A stretch of DNA of 7,967 nucleotides from CAYZFD01 sp964477735. GTDB taxonomy: Bacteria > Bacteroidota > Bacteroidia > Flavobacteriales > Flavobacteriaceae. Of this stretch, positions 6,504-7,967 are shown one piece after another. The DNA lies in the NCBI GenBank assembly GCA_964477735.1, contig CAYZFD010000058.1, forward strand, positions 1 through 7,967. The letters are read 5' to 3'. The first letter of the stretch is position 1. Every line of letters starts with the position of its first letter. The translations under genes were made by a program, and so were the position numbers. A model generated the notes under the pieces. The model was given only the letters and a program-made list of their open reading frames with translations. It ran no database searches and had not been told where the DNA came from.

Positions 6504-7931
6504 ATGAAAAGAATATTAATGATTGGGTTATTAATTTCAGTCATAGGGTCATGTAAAAATGATATTACTGACTTAAACATTAACCCCAAAAGTCCTATAA
6601 ATGCAGATCCTGCACACCTCTATTCGTATGCACAATTTAATTTAGCAAGACAAATAGGAAATTACGATTACAACCATAATGTGGCTGTCTTTTGGGCAAA
6701 TTATGCTACACAAACCACATATATCCAAGAATCTAGCTACAATGCAGCCGATAGAGATATTGGAGGAAACATTTTTGACAACATATACACCGAAACGCTG
6801 CTCGAGATGAAAACAGCTCGTGAGGCTGTTGAGTCAGCAGATGTGCCTTCAACAGAAACAGCGATCAAGAAAAACAAATTGGCTATAATTGATATTTTAG
6901 AAGTTTATTGTTATCAATATTTAGTTGACAATTTTGGTGATGTGCCATACACAGAAGCACTTGATCCAGAAAATGTTACGCCCAAATATGATGACGATCA
7001 AGCCATTTACGATGCAATCATTGCAAAACTTGAAAGTGCGTATAGTTCAATTGATACAGGAGCAGGTGTTGGGTCTTTTGCTGCCGCAGATGTTATTTAC
7101 AAAGGGGATCTTAAACATTGGGAAAAATTTGCTCATACTTTAAATTTAAAGCTGGCTATTCGAATTTCTGATGTAAATCCAACAAAGGCGACGAAAATGA
7201 TTAATGCTTCTAAAAATAAAATTTTTGATTCCGCAGATGATAACGCATTGTTTACATATGTTGGTAGTGAGCCTTACTGGAATCCAGTCTATGATTACTT
7301 TGTTTGGGACAGTCGTAACTCTGACTTTGTGGCCACTGAAAACTTTTTAACCCTTTTAAATTCTCTTAATGATCCTAGGGTTGATATCTATTATGATGAC
7401 AACTTAACAGGAGCAAAAAAAGGTGGCGTTTATGGTGCCAATGGAAACTCCTATGCAACATTAACACATCTAAATCCTGATTGGACTGATGACCCAAAGC
7501 GTCCAACCAACATTTTGGACTACTCTTTGGCTATGTTTGATATGGCTGAGGCTGTAGCAAAGGGACTAGTCAGTGGAAATCCAAAAGATTTCTATGACAA
7601 AGGGGTAAAAGCTTCTTTTGCTCATTATGGAATTGCTGAAACAATTGCAGACACCTATTTAGCAGCAAATCCTTATGACGCAGCAAATTGGAAAAATTCT
7701 ATTGGCATACAGAAGTATATAGCATCAACAATTAATCCCCATGAAGGATGGACTGAGGCAAGACGAATTGGTGTTCCAGCATTGTCAAAAGCCGCTTCGA
7801 ATAATGTTGAAAACCCCAAACGAATGATTTATCCAATCGATGAACCCCTAATAAATGAGTCAAATTATGATGCGGCTTCATCAAACATGGGAGGAGATAA
7901 AACGACATCAGCAATATTCTGGGATAAATAG
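6504..7931 (+). CDS. SusD/RagB-family surface lipoprotein (nutrient-binding lid)
   Basis: This encodes a SusD-like lipoprotein (475 aa), the substrate-binding lid that closes over the SusC barrel at the cell surface. The N-terminus MKRILMIGLLISVIGSC is a lipoprotein signal peptide with the lipobox ending at C17. The following KND resembles the Lys/acidic motif that sends Bacteroidota lipoproteins to the outer face. Family blocks are visible: YQYLVDNFGDVPYTEAL (137-153), GDLKHWEKFAHTLNLKLAIRISD (201-223) and, near the C-terminus, QKYIAS..NPHEGWTEARRIGVPAL. These resemble the SusD-like_2 subgroup more than the starch SusD type. It ends FWDK, close to the usual WWD ending, so it appears complete. 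It follows susC by 10 nt with no promoter between them, so the two form one operon. Third-position G/C is low (about 27% in the first 60 codons), like the body of susC but unlike its 5' end. Ligand unknown. Confidence 0.93.
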   Translation: MKRILMIGLLISVIGSCKNDITDLNINPKSPINADPAHLYSYAQFNLARQIGNYDYNHNVAVFWANYATQTTYIQESSYNAADRDIGGNIFDNIYTETLLEMKTAREAVESADVPSTETAIKKNKLAIIDILEVYCYQYLVDNFGDVPYTEALDPENVTPKYDDDQAIYDAIIAKLESAYSSIDTGAGVGSFAAADVIYKGDLKHWEKFAHTLNLKLAIRISDVNPTKATKMINASKNKIFDSADDNALFTYVGSEPYWNPVYDYFVWDSRNSDFVATENFLTLLNSLNDPRVDIYYDDNLTGAKKGGVYGANGNSYATLTHLNPDWTDDPKRPTNILDYSLAMFDMAEAVAKGLVSGNPKDFYDKGVKASFAHYGIAETIADTYLAANPYDAANWKNSIGIQKYIASTINPHEGWTEARRIGVPALSKAASNNVENPKRMIYPIDEPLINESNYDAASSNMGGDKTTSAIFWDK

Positions 7932-7967
7932 TTTTATATAATTTTAGTTCCTAAACAAAACCCCGCC

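Noticed and set aside
7932..7967. Terminator after susD
   Set aside because: The last bases (AAAACCCCGCC) could be the left half of a GC-rich terminator stem, but the window ends before any pairing arm can be seen.

Overview
The window looks like chromosomal DNA of a member of the Bacteroidota, most likely a flavobacterium. The evidence is the EF-G, S7 and S12 sequences, the SusC/SusD pair, the absence of Shine-Dalgarno sites before the genes, and a Bacteroidota-type promoter (TTTG, 19-nt spacer, TANNTTTG) ahead of rpsL. Family names come from recognising the sequences; no database search was possible.

Layout. Positions 1-1329, minus strand, hold the start of the 'str' ribosomal operon: rpsL (S12), rpsG (S7) and the first 135 codons of fusA (EF-G), which runs off the left edge. 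A 168-bp divergent spacer (1330-1497) carries the rpsL promoter and a small leader hairpin. On the plus strand, 1498-3132 encodes an Omp85/BamA-superfamily outer-membrane protein (POTRA-like N-terminus, beta-barrel with an LRGF motif) that appears to use a TTG start. A 142-bp spacer follows, with a weak AT-rich terminator candidate and a perfect 7-bp hairpin just before the next gene. Then come susC (3275-6493) and susD (6504-7931), 10 bp apart and clearly co-transcribed.

How the genes work together. The minus-strand operon supplies core translation components. The plus-strand genes are envelope genes. SusC is the TonB-dependent barrel and SusD the surface lipoprotein lid of one nutrient-import complex. 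The substrate cannot be read from the window because no glycoside hydrolase, peptidase, regulator or other locus gene is visible. The Omp85-like protein is probably an independent assembly or secretion factor.

Main observation. susC appears to be a mosaic. Its first ~106 codons (signal peptide, carboxypeptidase-regulatory-like domain, TonB-box region) have about 60% G/C at third positions by hand count, like the gene upstream. From the conserved VVVTALG motif (about 3590-3600) onward this drops to about 21%, and susD stays near 27%. This suggests that a foreign or paralogous SusC body plus SusD was joined to a resident 5' segment, as in SusC segment exchange or shufflons. No wholly new system was recognised.
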